This document shows positions 44,784-53,574 of a stretch of 64,000 bases of DNA, piece after piece. A program made the translations under genes and the position numbers. Origin of the DNA: Croceimicrobium hydrocarbonivorans (GTDB lineage Bacteria > Bacteroidota > Bacteroidia > Flavobacteriales > Schleiferiaceae); contig NZ_CP060139.1 of NCBI RefSeq assembly GCF_014524565.1, forward strand, positions 2,239,501-2,303,500, read 5' to 3'. The notes beneath the pieces were generated by a model. That model saw nothing but the letters and a program-made list of their open reading frames with translations. It was not told the origin of the DNA and did no database searches. Every line of letters begins with the position of its first letter. Positions within the stretch are counted from its first letter, which is position 1.

Positions 44784-45251
44784 TTAATCCCAAATATTCG
44801 GCCTGGGAACCTCCATCAAGCGCAGATAAGTAAGGAATTGTCCAGCATGTACCGATTCATGATAGGCGGTACGCAAGAGGTAATCGCCTAGTATTTTGGC
44901 TTCCGGAACACCAGGATGATAAACTAGGCTTTCACTTAATTCTAGATCGCTATAATGACTAATCTGATCCAAAAAAGCCTGACGATGTTCTTGGGCTAAT
45001 TCCAGTTCTTGGTCTAAAGATTCGATGGCCAGATCAGCCCAAGGGCTTTGGTATCCCCGCATATCTACTCCTCTTATAATTTGCAACCAACCGTGATCGG
45101 CGGCCAATACATGGCGAATCATTTCGGCTGCGCTTTGCGCCTTGGGATCGGGGAGCCAATGAAATTGAGAATTTGGCAAACTGCGCCAGAGTATAAGACT
45201 GCGACGACGCGTATTTTCTAAATGTTTGAGGATAAACTTGGCTTGAGACAT
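44784..45251 (-). CDS. DinB family protein
   Basis: This 155-aa four-helix DinB/YfiT-like protein has LKHLENTRRRSLILWRSLP, the metal-site His in AAEMIRHVLAADHGWLQI, and the C-terminal pair HESVHAGQFLTYLRLM. The three-His arrangement suits a divalent metal; many members are thiol-dependent transferases of unknown substrate. I start at ATG 45251; the frame to 45326 starts with a TTG that is part of the promoter. Confidence 0.88.
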   Translation of the reverse strand: MSQAKFILKHLENTRRRSLILWRSLPNSQFHWLPDPKAQSAAEMIRHVLAADHGWLQIIRGVDMRGYQSPWADLAIESLDQELELAQEHRQAFLDQISHYSDLELSESLVYHPGVPEAKILGDYLLRTAYHESVHAGQFLTYLRLMEVPRPNIWD

Positions 45252-45296
45252 TTTAAGGTTTTTGTTTTGGAGTGCCCTCCCTCTCTTATTTAGGAC

Positions 45297-45326
45297 CAAA
45301 AATAGGGGACTAAAAAAGGCCCTCAA
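45297..45326 (-). promoter_or_regulatory. DinB gene promoter, TTG-N19-TAnnTTTG
   Basis: On the minus strand TTG (45326-45324), a 19-bp spacer and TATTTTTG (45304-45297) match the consensus exactly, about 45 bp before the ATG at 45251. The -33 element lies inside the terminator hairpin of the adaptor gene. Confidence 0.65.
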
Positions 45327-45349
45327 AACAGATTTCGAGGGCCTTTTTC
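45312..45349 (-). terminator. Terminator of the metal efflux operon
   Basis: An inverted repeat (AAAAAGGCCCTC with GAGGGCCTTTTT) with a 12-nt loop lies directly after the adaptor stop at 45351. On the minus strand it ends in TTTTTT. A-tracts on both sides make it possibly bidirectional. Confidence 0.82.
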
Positions 45350-45350
45350 T

Positions 45351-46565
45351 TTAATGACTATGTTCCGCTTCGCCTTTCTTCAATTCGGCCATCAGGTAAT
45401 AGGCCTGATTCCAAGCAAAGACCTGGCCGGGCGCGATTTCCTGGAGAGGGATAATTTCTACCCAGCCTTCGCTACGAGCCCCGGTTTTAACGGCAATGGG
45501 CTTAAATAGCCACTCCTTTTCATCATGATGTTGATGGGCTTCGGCACTAAAGATGTAGTATTGCTCACCTTCCTGAACTACCGCCTCTTCCGGCAGGGCA
45601 AAACCACTAGCTTCCTCACTTACAATGCGACCTCGAACATAGAGTCCGGGCAAGAGCTTTCCCTCTTTATTTTCGATGGAAGCGTGGATATGCACGGCCT
45701 TAGGATTTTGCTCAAAGGACTTGCCCACGGAGTAAATTTTGCCCCCAAGGGCGGGAGCGTCCTTGCCTTCCGTGCCTACGCGTAACCACACTTTTTGACC
45801 TTGAGCCACCTTATTGATGTCTTTTTCGAAAACCATTAGATCGGCATGGATGTGATCAATATTTACAATTTCAAAGAGCTCTTTTTGGGCTTGTACATAT
45901 TGGCCGGTTTTGATTTCGACTAATTGGATAAAGCCATTGATGGGGCTTTTCACCGCTACCTTTTCGTAAATCTTGCCTTCTTGCAGGACCTTTAGATCCA
46001 AGCCTAATAATTTAACCTGGGCCTCCAAGCCTAGTACCTTGCTTTTTAAGGCAGCATAATCGGCTTGGGCCTTTTGATACTCCTTGCCCGAGCTCACCTT
46101 TTCCTTAAAAAGCTTCTCCTGACGTTCTATCTCAGCTTCTTGAAAACTGAGTTGATGCCAGCTTTGCAGGTAATCGGATTGCAATTGAATTAATGCGGGG
46201 TGACTGAGATAAGCCAATACCTGACCTTTTTTTACTTCATCGCCTTCAATTACTTCGATGCTACTCACATTGGCACCAATAATGGAGGTTACCGCCGCCT
46301 GATTTTGGGGTGGCACTTCCAATTGACCATTGGCTTCTACATAGCTTTGAAGGTTCTGTTTTTGCAGGCTGTCAATTTGGAGCTTCAAGGCCCGAAATTG
46401 ATTTTCATTTAAGCTGATTTCTTCGGCATGCCCTTCGCCGTGCTCATGGTGATCGTGCTCTTCATGCGCTTCATCATGGCTATGCGAATGGGAACTACTT
46501 TGCTGGCAGTTGGTGGCCAGAAGGCTAAACCAGGCCAGGCTTATTATGCTGAGATATTTTTTCAT
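45351..46565 (-). CDS. RND efflux periplasmic adaptor, His-rich
   Basis: This 404-aa membrane-fusion protein is of the CusB/CzcB type. It has a lipoprotein-like signal (LATNCQQS). A His/Glu/Asp-rich segment (SHSHSHDEAHEEHDHHEHGE, about 26-50) probably binds metal. The lipoyl/hairpin region includes VIEGDEVKKGQVLAYLSHP and a long coiled coil (about 125-185), followed by beta-barrel parts (GLYVRGRIV) and a late HQHHDE patch. It links the inner-membrane pump to the outer-membrane channel and may hand metal over. ATG 46565 is chosen over an upstream TTG. It is 10 bp after the CzcA-TolC fusion gene. Confidence 0.92.
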   Translation of the reverse strand: MKKYLSIISLAWFSLLATNCQQSSSHSHSHDEAHEEHDHHEHGEGHAEEISLNENQFRALKLQIDSLQKQNLQSYVEANGQLEVPPQNQAAVTSIIGANVSSIEVIEGDEVKKGQVLAYLSHPALIQLQSDYLQSWHQLSFQEAEIERQEKLFKEKVSSGKEYQKAQADYAALKSKVLGLEAQVKLLGLDLKVLQEGKIYEKVAVKSPINGFIQLVEIKTGQYVQAQKELFEIVNIDHIHADLMVFEKDINKVAQGQKVWLRVGTEGKDAPALGGKIYSVGKSFEQNPKAVHIHASIENKEGKLLPGLYVRGRIVSEEASGFALPEEAVVQEGEQYYIFSAEAHQHHDEKEWLFKPIAVKTGARSEGWVEIIPLQEIAPGQVFAWNQAYYLMAELKKGEAEHSH

Positions 46566-46575
46566 GTTCAATATT

Positions 46576-49500
46576 TTATCGGCCCATTAAGTATTCCAGT
46601 CGGATCAGGGCTTGATTGTAATCATTTAGAGTTTGGAGATATTTCATTTTTAAATCCAGAGCCTGCTTTAAGCTTTGGAAATATTCCAGGTAACCAATGG
46701 CCCCATTGCGGTAACTTTTCTGGCCTTGCTCCAGGATTAAATCCGCTTGAGGTAGTCCTTTTTGGCGATAGTACTGCAGGCTGTTTTGATACTTGCGAAT
46801 GCCTTCCATTTGCTGGGCATATTCACTTTGTATCCGACTTTGGAAGTAGCGGTTTTCGCTTTGGGCGGATTCCGTTTTGAGTTGGGCTGCCTGGGCTGTA
46901 CTGCGATAGGAACCGAAAAATAAAGGGATTGATAAGCCTGCTTGAATGCCTGTGAAACGGTCGGTGCTACCAGCCATTAGGCCACCCGAAGTAGGGGTGC
47001 CAATCATCGATTGATTGAAATAGCCAACGCTGAACTCCGGTAACCATTGGGCTTGGGCCAAGGACTGTTCCGCTTCGATTTGCGCTAATTTTTGATTTTG
47101 AAGCTGCAATTCAGGATTAGCCTTTAAGGCTTCCTCTTCTGGCTGGAGAATCAGTTCTCTTTCCTCCAAGGCGCTAGGAGCAAATTGAGTCTCAGGCCCA
47201 TCATTGAGTAAAAAGCGCAGCTGGTTTTCAATTATGGTGATGTCGGCGCGCTGGTTTCGCAGCTGATTTTGTACTTCCATTAATTGGGTTTCGGCACTGG
47301 CTTTTTCCAAATAGCGACTTTCGCCGGTTTGGTAGCGGAGCTCGGCCGCCTGGACCACTCTACTGTAAATTGAATCCTGATAAAGCAGCAGTTTTTCCTC
47401 TTCCTTCAAATAGCTGAGTTGGTACCAGCGGCTGCGGATTTCGGCTTTGAGCTGGATTTGATCTCGAAGCCAAGCTCTCTCACTTAGGGCGCTTTCGGCC
47501 TTAGCTAGTTTATATTGCCGGGCATAAATAGTGGGAAAGGCAAATGTTTGATTGACGTTTAGAGCCAGGTCTGTTTCCGCACTATTGTACTGACCGTATT
47601 GCATAGCCAATTGCGTTTTTGGGATGCTAAAGGCCTTATGTTCCGCTTCTTCTTTTTCTGCTACTCTGAGCTCGGAGGCCTTCAATCCCTCATTGTTTTT
47701 CAGTGCAATGTTGATGGCCTCATCCAAACTTTGCACAGTTGTACTGCTTTCTTGGGCCATTAAAGCAGAAGGGCCCATCACCGAAATAAAGACCAAAAGC
47801 AGGGCTAGCTTTCCTTGAGGTATTTTAATTCGGTTCCGACTTTCGAACCATCGGTATAAGATGGGTAGAATGAAGAGACTTAAAAGGCTGGCCGAGATCA
47901 TTCCACCAATCACCACGGTGGCCAAAGGTTGCTGTACTTCGGCCCCAGCCGAGCTGGAAATAGCCATGGGTAGGAATCCCAATACATCGGTTAAAGCGGT
48001 GAGCATGATGGGACGAATGCGTCTTTTTGCTCCCAGGCGGATGCGATCTTCCAGGCCTAAGTCCCCTTCAGTCTTGAGCTCATTCCAAGCGCTAATCAGT
48101 ACCAATCCATTGAGAACGGCCACTCCAAAGAGTACGATAAATCCTACTCCGGCCGAGATGCTAAAGGGCATGCCTCTTAAGGCTAAAGAAAATACGCCAC
48201 CAATGGCTGCCAAAGGAATAGCGATGAAAATCATAAGTGATTGTTTGAGGGATTTTAAGGCAAAGAAGATCAAAAGGAAAATGAGGACTAGGGCCAGAGG
48301 TACCACTACTTTTAAGCGTTGACTGGCCCGCTCCAGGTTTTCGAAGGCCCCGCCATACCGGAGGTAATAACCAGAGGGGAGCTCCAATTCGGCATTTAAT
48401 TTCTCCTGTATTTCTTGCACCAAAGACTGGATATCACGACCCCGCACATTAATTCCCACATAGGTTCTGCGCTGGGTATTGTCTCTGCTAATTTGCATTG
48501 GTCCGCTTTGGTAGCTGATATCGGCTACTTCCTTAATCGGAATTTGGGTGCCGCCGCTCAAAGGGATGTAGAGGTTTTTCAAATCATCAATGCTTTCGCG
48601 ATGTTGAGCATCAAGGCGAATCATCAGATCGAAGCGTCTTTCTCCTTCGAAGATGACCCCGGCCTTGGCTCCGGCAAATGCCGACTGGATCAATTGATTG
48701 AGCTCATCGATATGCAAGCCGTATTGGGCCAGCTTAGCGCGATGGTATTGAACGGTCATTTGAGGCAATCCCTTTGTGGCCTCAACTTTCATATCGGCTA
48801 CTCCCGGCACGGTGGCGATGATCTGCCCCATTTCCTCCGCTTTTTGAGCCAGGATATCGAGATCCTCCCCAAAGAGCTTTACAGCAATGTCTTCGCGCAC
48901 CCCGGTAAGTAATTCATTGAAGCGCATTTCGATAGGCTGGGTAAATTCGAAATTAACGCCGGTAATTTCACTGAGCACGGCCTTCATCTTGGCAATGAGC
49001 TCCCCTTTAGAGTTCGCTGATACCCATTCGGATTTTGGTTTGAGCAGTACAAAGCAATCGCCTACATCCATAGGCATAGGGTCGGTAGGAACATCGGCTA
49101 CGCCAAAGCGCGACATCACATGCTTAACTTCCGGGAAATTGTTGAGCAATAAAGTTTCAATTTTAGTGGAGGTGGCGATGGATTCCTGCAAGGAACTGCC
49201 CGGTTTTAAGATGGCGTGAAAGGCGATATCCCCTTCATCCAATTGGGGAATGAATTCGCCGCCCATGCGACTGAAATTGAAAATGGCCAGGCCTAATAAG
49301 ACGATGGCGCTAATCAATATCGCTTTACCGCTTTTTAAAGCACGGGCCAGCGCCGATTCATAAAGGGCTTCCAGTTTTAGAATCAGTCGATCTCCGAAAT
49401 TGGGGGCTTCTGTTTTAGGGCGACGTAGCAGCCAGGCAGACATCATCGGTACATAAGTTAGGCAGAGAATCATGACCCCAATCATGGCAAAGATGAAGGT

Positions 49501-50934
49501 GAGAGCCATGGGTTGAAACATCTTGCCCTCTACTCCTTGCAGTGCTAAAATGGGAATGAAAACAATCAGGATGATTAGCTGTCCGAAGAAGGCAGAATTC
49601 ATCATTTTGCCCGAGGCGCGAATGGCTACTTCATCTCTTTCTTCAGGGTTTAATTTCCCCTTTAGCAATTTGTCGTGGAGGAGGAAAACCGTGCCTTCTA
49701 CGATAATTACCGCTCCATCTACAATGATCCCAAAGTCGATGGCTCCCAGGCTCATTAAATTGGCCCATACTCCGAAGATGTTCATCATTACAAAGGCGAA
49801 GAGCAGAGATAGGGGAATGGTAGAGGCCACAATTAAACCACCGCGGAAATTCCCTAGCAATAGCACTAATACAAAGATGACAATTAAGGCCCCTTCGAGG
49901 AGGTTACGACTAATGGTTCCGGTGGTTTGGGCAATGAGGCTACTGCGATCGAGGAAGGGTTCAATGCGTAGGCCTTCGGGCAGGGATTTCTGGATTTGCT
50001 CCACTCTGTCTTTTACCGCTTGAATCACCTTATTGGAATTGGCGCCTTTGAGCATCAGGATCATGCCACCTACGGCTTCACCCTGACCATCTTTGGTAAA
50101 AGCACCGTAGCGCACCGCTTGCCCGTAGCGCACTTCAGCCACATCTTTAATGCGGATAGGGATGCCGCCTTTATTTTCGACCAGAATATTTTCCAGGTCC
50201 TCCAGGCTGCGGGCCAAGCCTTCGCCGCGTATAAAATTGGCCTTGTGATTTTTCTCGATATAAGCACCGCCGGTATTGGTGTTATTCCTTTGCAAAGCCG
50301 AGTATAGCTCAGCAATGCTGAGGCCCATGGCTCGAAGTTCATCTGGGTCAACTGCAATTTCGTATTGCTTTATTTGACCGCCGAAGGCATTCACTTCGAC
50401 TACGCCTGGCACCATGGCCATTTGGCGACGGATAATCCAATCCTGAATGCTGCGTAAATCGGTGCTGCTGTATTGATCGCGGTGAGCAGAATCTACTTCC
50501 AGGGTGTACTGGTAGATTTCGCCCAATCCGGTGGAGATCGGCCCCATTGTGGGTTTACCGAAGCCCGCTGGAATTTCTTCGGCTACCTCATTTAGTTTTT
50601 CAGCCACCAATTGGCGGGGGAGGTAAGTGTCCATCTCATCATTAAAAACGATGGTAACGAGAGACAAGCCGAAACGGGAAACGGAGCGTATTTCTTCCAC
50701 GCCTGGCAAATTGGCCATGGCCAGCTCTACGGGATAGGTTACAAATTGCTCCATATCCTCCGTGGCCAAGTTGGGCGATTGGGTAATTACTTGCACCTGA
50801 TTATTGGTAATGTCGGGAACCGCATCCAGGGGAACCTGGCTCATGCTCCACAGGCCACCCAGCACCAGGGCAATGCTCAGGAGGCCTATTATTAGCTTAT
50901 TCTTTATTGAAAAGCGAATGATATTTTGAATCAT
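46576..50934 (-). CDS. CzcA/CusA heavy-metal RND pump fused to TolC-like channel
   Basis: The 1452-aa polypeptide combines two proteins usually encoded separately. Residues 1 to about 1040 are an HME-RND pump (SIKNKLIIGLL start, VPDITNNQVQV, and the proton-relay signature DFGIIVDGAVIIVEG with D400, D406 and E413 conserved; GGEFIPQLDEGDIAF). Residues about 1040-1061 form a hydrophobic stretch ending ALMAQ that looks like an internal signal peptide. Residues 1062-1452 are an outer-membrane efflux protein (TolC/CzcC type, with AELRYQTGESRYLE and coiled coils). This fusion is known in Bacteroidota. It exports divalent or monovalent metal together with the adaptor gene 10 bp downstream; metal specificity cannot be read. 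Confidence 0.93.
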   Translation of the reverse strand: MIQNIIRFSIKNKLIIGLLSIALVLGGLWSMSQVPLDAVPDITNNQVQVITQSPNLATEDMEQFVTYPVELAMANLPGVEEIRSVSRFGLSLVTIVFNDEMDTYLPRQLVAEKLNEVAEEIPAGFGKPTMGPISTGLGEIYQYTLEVDSAHRDQYSSTDLRSIQDWIIRRQMAMVPGVVEVNAFGGQIKQYEIAVDPDELRAMGLSIAELYSALQRNNTNTGGAYIEKNHKANFIRGEGLARSLEDLENILVENKGGIPIRIKDVAEVRYGQAVRYGAFTKDGQGEAVGGMILMLKGANSNKVIQAVKDRVEQIQKSLPEGLRIEPFLDRSSLIAQTTGTISRNLLEGALIVIFVLVLLLGNFRGGLIVASTIPLSLLFAFVMMNIFGVWANLMSLGAIDFGIIVDGAVIIVEGTVFLLHDKLLKGKLNPEERDEVAIRASGKMMNSAFFGQLIILIVFIPILALQGVEGKMFQPMALTFIFAMIGVMILCLTYVPMMSAWLLRRPKTEAPNFGDRLILKLEALYESALARALKSGKAILISAIVLLGLAIFNFSRMGGEFIPQLDEGDIAFHAILKPGSSLQESIATSTKIETLLLNNFPEVKHVMSRFGVADVPTDPMPMDVGDCFVLLKPKSEWVSANSKGELIAKMKAVLSEITGVNFEFTQPIEMRFNELLTGVREDIAVKLFGEDLDILAQKAEEMGQIIATVPGVADMKVEATKGLPQMTVQYHRAKLAQYGLHIDELNQLIQSAFAGAKAGVIFEGERRFDLMIRLDAQHRESIDDLKNLYIPLSGGTQIPIKEVADISYQSGPMQISRDNTQRRTYVGINVRGRDIQSLVQEIQEKLNAELELPSGYYLRYGGAFENLERASQRLKVVVPLALVLIFLLIFFALKSLKQSLMIFIAIPLAAIGGVFSLALRGMPFSISAGVGFIVLFGVAVLNGLVLISAWNELKTEGDLGLEDRIRLGAKRRIRPIMLTALTDVLGFLPMAISSSAGAEVQQPLATVVIGGMISASLLSLFILPILYRWFESRNRIKIPQGKLALLLVFISVMGPSALMAQESSTTVQSLDEAINIALKNNEGLKASELRVAEKEEAEHKAFSIPKTQLAMQYGQYNSAETDLALNVNQTFAFPTIYARQYKLAKAESALSERAWLRDQIQLKAEIRSRWYQLSYLKEEEKLLLYQDSIYSRVVQAAELRYQTGESRYLEKASAETQLMEVQNQLRNQRADITIIENQLRFLLNDGPETQFAPSALEERELILQPEEEALKANPELQLQNQKLAQIEAEQSLAQAQWLPEFSVGYFNQSMIGTPTSGGLMAGSTDRFTGIQAGLSIPLFFGSYRSTAQAAQLKTESAQSENRYFQSRIQSEYAQQMEGIRKYQNSLQYYRQKGLPQADLILEQGQKSYRNGAIGYLEYFQSLKQALDLKMKYLQTLNDYNQALIRLEYLMGR

Positions 50935-51022
50935 AATTTCTTGTTAGATCCATAGAAAATTCCTCGACCGGAGCCGAAGATTCGATTGAATACTGATCCG
51001 GCTTAAAGCCTGGATACAAGGT

Positions 51023-51442
51023 TTAACAAGAAAAATGCGGGGGTCCGCGGAGGGAATAATGGGGCCGCCTTTCGGTGCTGGCCAGGATTTCGTCGACATC
51101 GAAATATTCGAGCTCGGTTTCATCCAGATCGATAGAAATAGAAATCGGACGAAGGATCGCATCCCAAAGAATTAGAATAGGACTCTGAATTTGAAGGTCC
51201 TGATTTTGGCTGGCCAGATAGAGATCCGAAACACAATGTTCTACCCGATGATCGGTTTCGGCCAGCAGGCAAACAATCAGATCATAAACACTTTCGTCGC
51301 AATGATTATGGTGAAGATGCTCATGCCCGGAATGCTCAGTATCGGCTTCTATCGCCGCACTATGAGGAACCATAGCATGGGCCATACCCAGACTGTAGCT
51401 GAGTAAAAGTAGAAATGATAGGAGCCTTTTAAGAGGGGTCAT
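51023..51442 (-). CDS. Small His-rich exported protein of the efflux locus
   Basis: The 139-aa product has a signal peptide (LLSFLLLLSYSLGMAHA, cut near residue 24). Just after it is a His-rich cluster (HSGHEHLHHNHCDE), then helices with paired Cys (LIVCLLAETDHRVEHCVSD) and a C-terminal RGPPHFSC. Small proteins of this kind often precede CzcA operons in Bacteroidota and probably bind the metal. It is 88 bp upstream of the CzcA-TolC gene on the same strand. Confidence 0.75.
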   Translation of the reverse strand: MTPLKRLLSFLLLLSYSLGMAHAMVPHSAAIEADTEHSGHEHLHHNHCDESVYDLIVCLLAETDHRVEHCVSDLYLASQNQDLQIQSPILILWDAILRPISISIDLDETELEYFDVDEILASTERRPHYSLRGPPHFSC

Positions 51443-51772
51443 GCGGCGAAGATATTGGTTTTTAGCGGGATAAGAATAGGCCTCGTGCCGGGGCTTTTAA
51501 TTTCTTATTAGTTTCAAAAACAGACTTTCACCATTGGCTTGGCTGAATTTTGAAAGGTAAGGGACTGATACCTAGATACTGTTTTTGCCAATTGAAATGT
51601 TTTTTTGGTGTGGATTTATTAAAATTTATCAGGATGTTTTAATAGTCTTTCAGGTGAAAAATTCAATTGTGGTCCTGGCGTCTATGGTTTTATTCTGTAA
51701 TAAAAAAGCTTAAATAAATATTGGTATTCTAAATTGATCGTTGATATCTTTAAACTAAACACAGTCTCATAA
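51443..51772. other. Intergenic region with T9SS tail remnant
   Basis: The 330-bp gap contains the pseudogene fragment described at 51497-51568. The part from 51570 to 51770 is A+T-rich without ORF or repeat. It ends at the -7 element of the next gene. Confidence 0.6.
51497..51568 (-). pseudogene. Orphan T9SS sorting-domain tail
   Basis: Read on the minus strand this gives stop-VSVPYLSKFSQANGESLFLKLIRN-stop, the last strand of a type A T9SS sorting domain with nothing of the gene upstream. Bases 51513-51546 (34 bp) are identical to 53591-53624 inside the T9SS gene at 53575, 2078 bp away in the same orientation. It is therefore a fragment of a duplicated or deleted T9SS gene. Confidence 0.8.
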
Positions 51773-51780
51773 TAACTTTG
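51773..51780 (+). promoter_or_regulatory. -7 element for the CPYC lipoprotein
   Basis: TAACTTTG matches TAnnTTTG, 33 bp before ATG 51814. Because it covers the TTG at 51778, that codon cannot be the translation start. No good -33 TTG. Confidence 0.5.
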
Positions 51781-51813
51781 AAGGAGATTGTATTGTTTGA
51801 TAACCAGTTACCT

Positions 51814-53487
51814 ATGTCTGATAGCGCAGCATGTCCATCATATCTCCTAAAATTAGCAAGAGTTGTTCTTTTTGTTTTTATAATGCCAAGTTGCCAATCC
51901 CCATCCGAGGATGCTACTCATAAAGGCTTGAATTCAAAGGTTGAATTTGAATTAATCCGGCAGAGCCAGGAGATTAATTTGCCATTTGAATTTAATGTAG
52001 CCCTTAATTTGACAATAGATGCTTATACTCGAAATGACACTGATTTTATACTCTTAGGAGATATAGAGGGTAGGAGATTAATTGAAGTAGATATTTCAAA
52101 TGAAAAATTTTCCAGAGAAATAAAGATTGAAAGAATAGCGAAGGGAAGATATCCGCTTTTTACACACCATTATCTTAGTCCTGACACGATCATTGTATTA
52201 AAGGATATTAGTAACGAACACGGCTTAGTTCATGATTCAGTACTTTTTTCAGTTAATCGATTAGGTAAAGAGACGGCTATTTTTAACCTAAACCAGAGTC
52301 CGTTTAGGAAAATGGGGGATTCTAAGGATTCCTCAGATGCCACGCTTTTTCATCATGTTAGGCCCATGGAATTTGATGGAAATAGATACTATGTGGTGCC
52401 CCTGCCTTTGTACTCAAGTCTTTCGCAGAAGGAGATTAACAAATATGGAATTCCGGAAGTAGGCTTTTTTGACTTTAACGGAACTAATGATATTACTTTT
52501 AAAGCAGTACCCTACCAAAGAGAGGTACCAATGGAAGGCGTTAAATATGCAGACGAACAACTTGATGTTAATCTTAATCCTAAATCGAAAGATTTCCTAT
52601 TTATCTCACATTGTAATTACCCTAAACTTCGCTTAGTAAACATCAACACAGGGGACTTTATTGAGTCTAATGAAGCAGCAAGGCTTATCCCGGACCCTAT
52701 ACCTCTGAAAGGGGATGTTGGGAATAGTCCTTCTTATAATCAACACAGCACTATCTTCAAAGATGTGTTGTATGATTCTAGAAAATCAATGGTGTTTAGA
52801 TTTGCTAAGTTGCCTGTCGAAAGTGAGTTAAAACCAGGGGACTTAAGTAAGTTCAGAATGAATTACACCTGGGTTGGCGCATATGATGAAAGTTTAGATT
52901 TGATTGGTCAATCGATAGTGCCTGATTGGTTTGAAACACACCCCAAACCTTGTTATTTTAAAGGACAGTTTGTTGGGCTTACTCAAGGTGAGGATCTAAG
53001 AAAGTTTAGAGTGCAATACACATCCCTAGATACTCATAGACTAAAGGCAAGTGAATATGATTCGTTGGTGAATTACATCAACAATATTGAGCCAGATGTT
53101 ACTGCGAGAGACATTTCGAGCCTTTATAAAAGTTACCAATTACCGAAGAATAGTATTTTAATAACGATTTCAAACAGGTCCTGCCCTTACTGTGTGGATT
53201 ACAGCACTAAATACTTTTTAGCGCACCTAAAAAGAATGGAGCAGGATGGTATTTACTTAATAACTTCAGAGCGTAGTGCTAGTGCTGAATTGAGAGCTGC
53301 CAAGTCTTCACATATAATTATTGACAAAGAGAATGAGTTGGATGACTTGCTTAAACAAAGAATTGATAATCCTGCCATAATGTTATGGAATGGGCAAAAG
53401 GTCACTCGCACTATGGTATTACCACCGGATGAGGTTAAGCTAATTGATTCTTATCTTCAGGTTTTCCAAGAACAGGTTGCTAAATAA
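51814..53487 (+). CDS. Lipoprotein with C-terminal thioredoxin-like CPYC
   Basis: The 557-aa product has a lipoprotein signal (ARVVLFVFIMPSC, Cys about 27). A long beta-rich region (about 40-400; recurring short strands such as DTDFILLGDIEGRRLIEVDI) resembles a beta-propeller of the DUF4221 kind seen in Bacteroidota lipoproteins. The C-terminal 120 residues look thioredoxin-like (ILITISNRSCPYCVDYS with a CPYC motif, then NPAIMLWNGQKVTR). Function unknown. The gene is flanked by the orphan T9SS tail on one side and the intact tail of the T9SS gene on the other, both in minus orientation, so it may have been inserted. Its codon usage is AT-rich. Confidence 0.7.
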   Translation: MSDSAACPSYLLKLARVVLFVFIMPSCQSPSEDATHKGLNSKVEFELIRQSQEINLPFEFNVALNLTIDAYTRNDTDFILLGDIEGRRLIEVDISNEKFSREIKIERIAKGRYPLFTHHYLSPDTIIVLKDISNEHGLVHDSVLFSVNRLGKETAIFNLNQSPFRKMGDSKDSSDATLFHHVRPMEFDGNRYYVVPLPLYSSLSQKEINKYGIPEVGFFDFNGTNDITFKAVPYQREVPMEGVKYADEQLDVNLNPKSKDFLFISHCNYPKLRLVNINTGDFIESNEAARLIPDPIPLKGDVGNSPSYNQHSTIFKDVLYDSRKSMVFRFAKLPVESELKPGDLSKFRMNYTWVGAYDESLDLIGQSIVPDWFETHPKPCYFKGQFVGLTQGEDLRKFRVQYTSLDTHRLKASEYDSLVNYINNIEPDVTARDISSLYKSYQLPKNSILITISNRSCPYCVDYSTKYFLAHLKRMEQDGIYLITSERSASAELRAAKSSHIIIDKENELDDLLKQRIDNPAIMLWNGQKVTRTMVLPPDEVKLIDSYLQVFQEQVAK

Positions 53488-53574
53488 TTCTTGACGTGAG
53501 CTCTACCCAATGCTTTGGGTGATTATGAGTTTCACTGCTGAATAGATAATGCAAGTTCTAAATTGAAGCAATTA

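Noticed and set aside
45252-45326. Longer DinB, sdhC (to 8442) and CPYC lipoprotein (from 51778) starts
   Set aside because: Each would begin at TTG within a promoter element. The shorter ATG starts open directly with the conserved or signal-peptide sequence.
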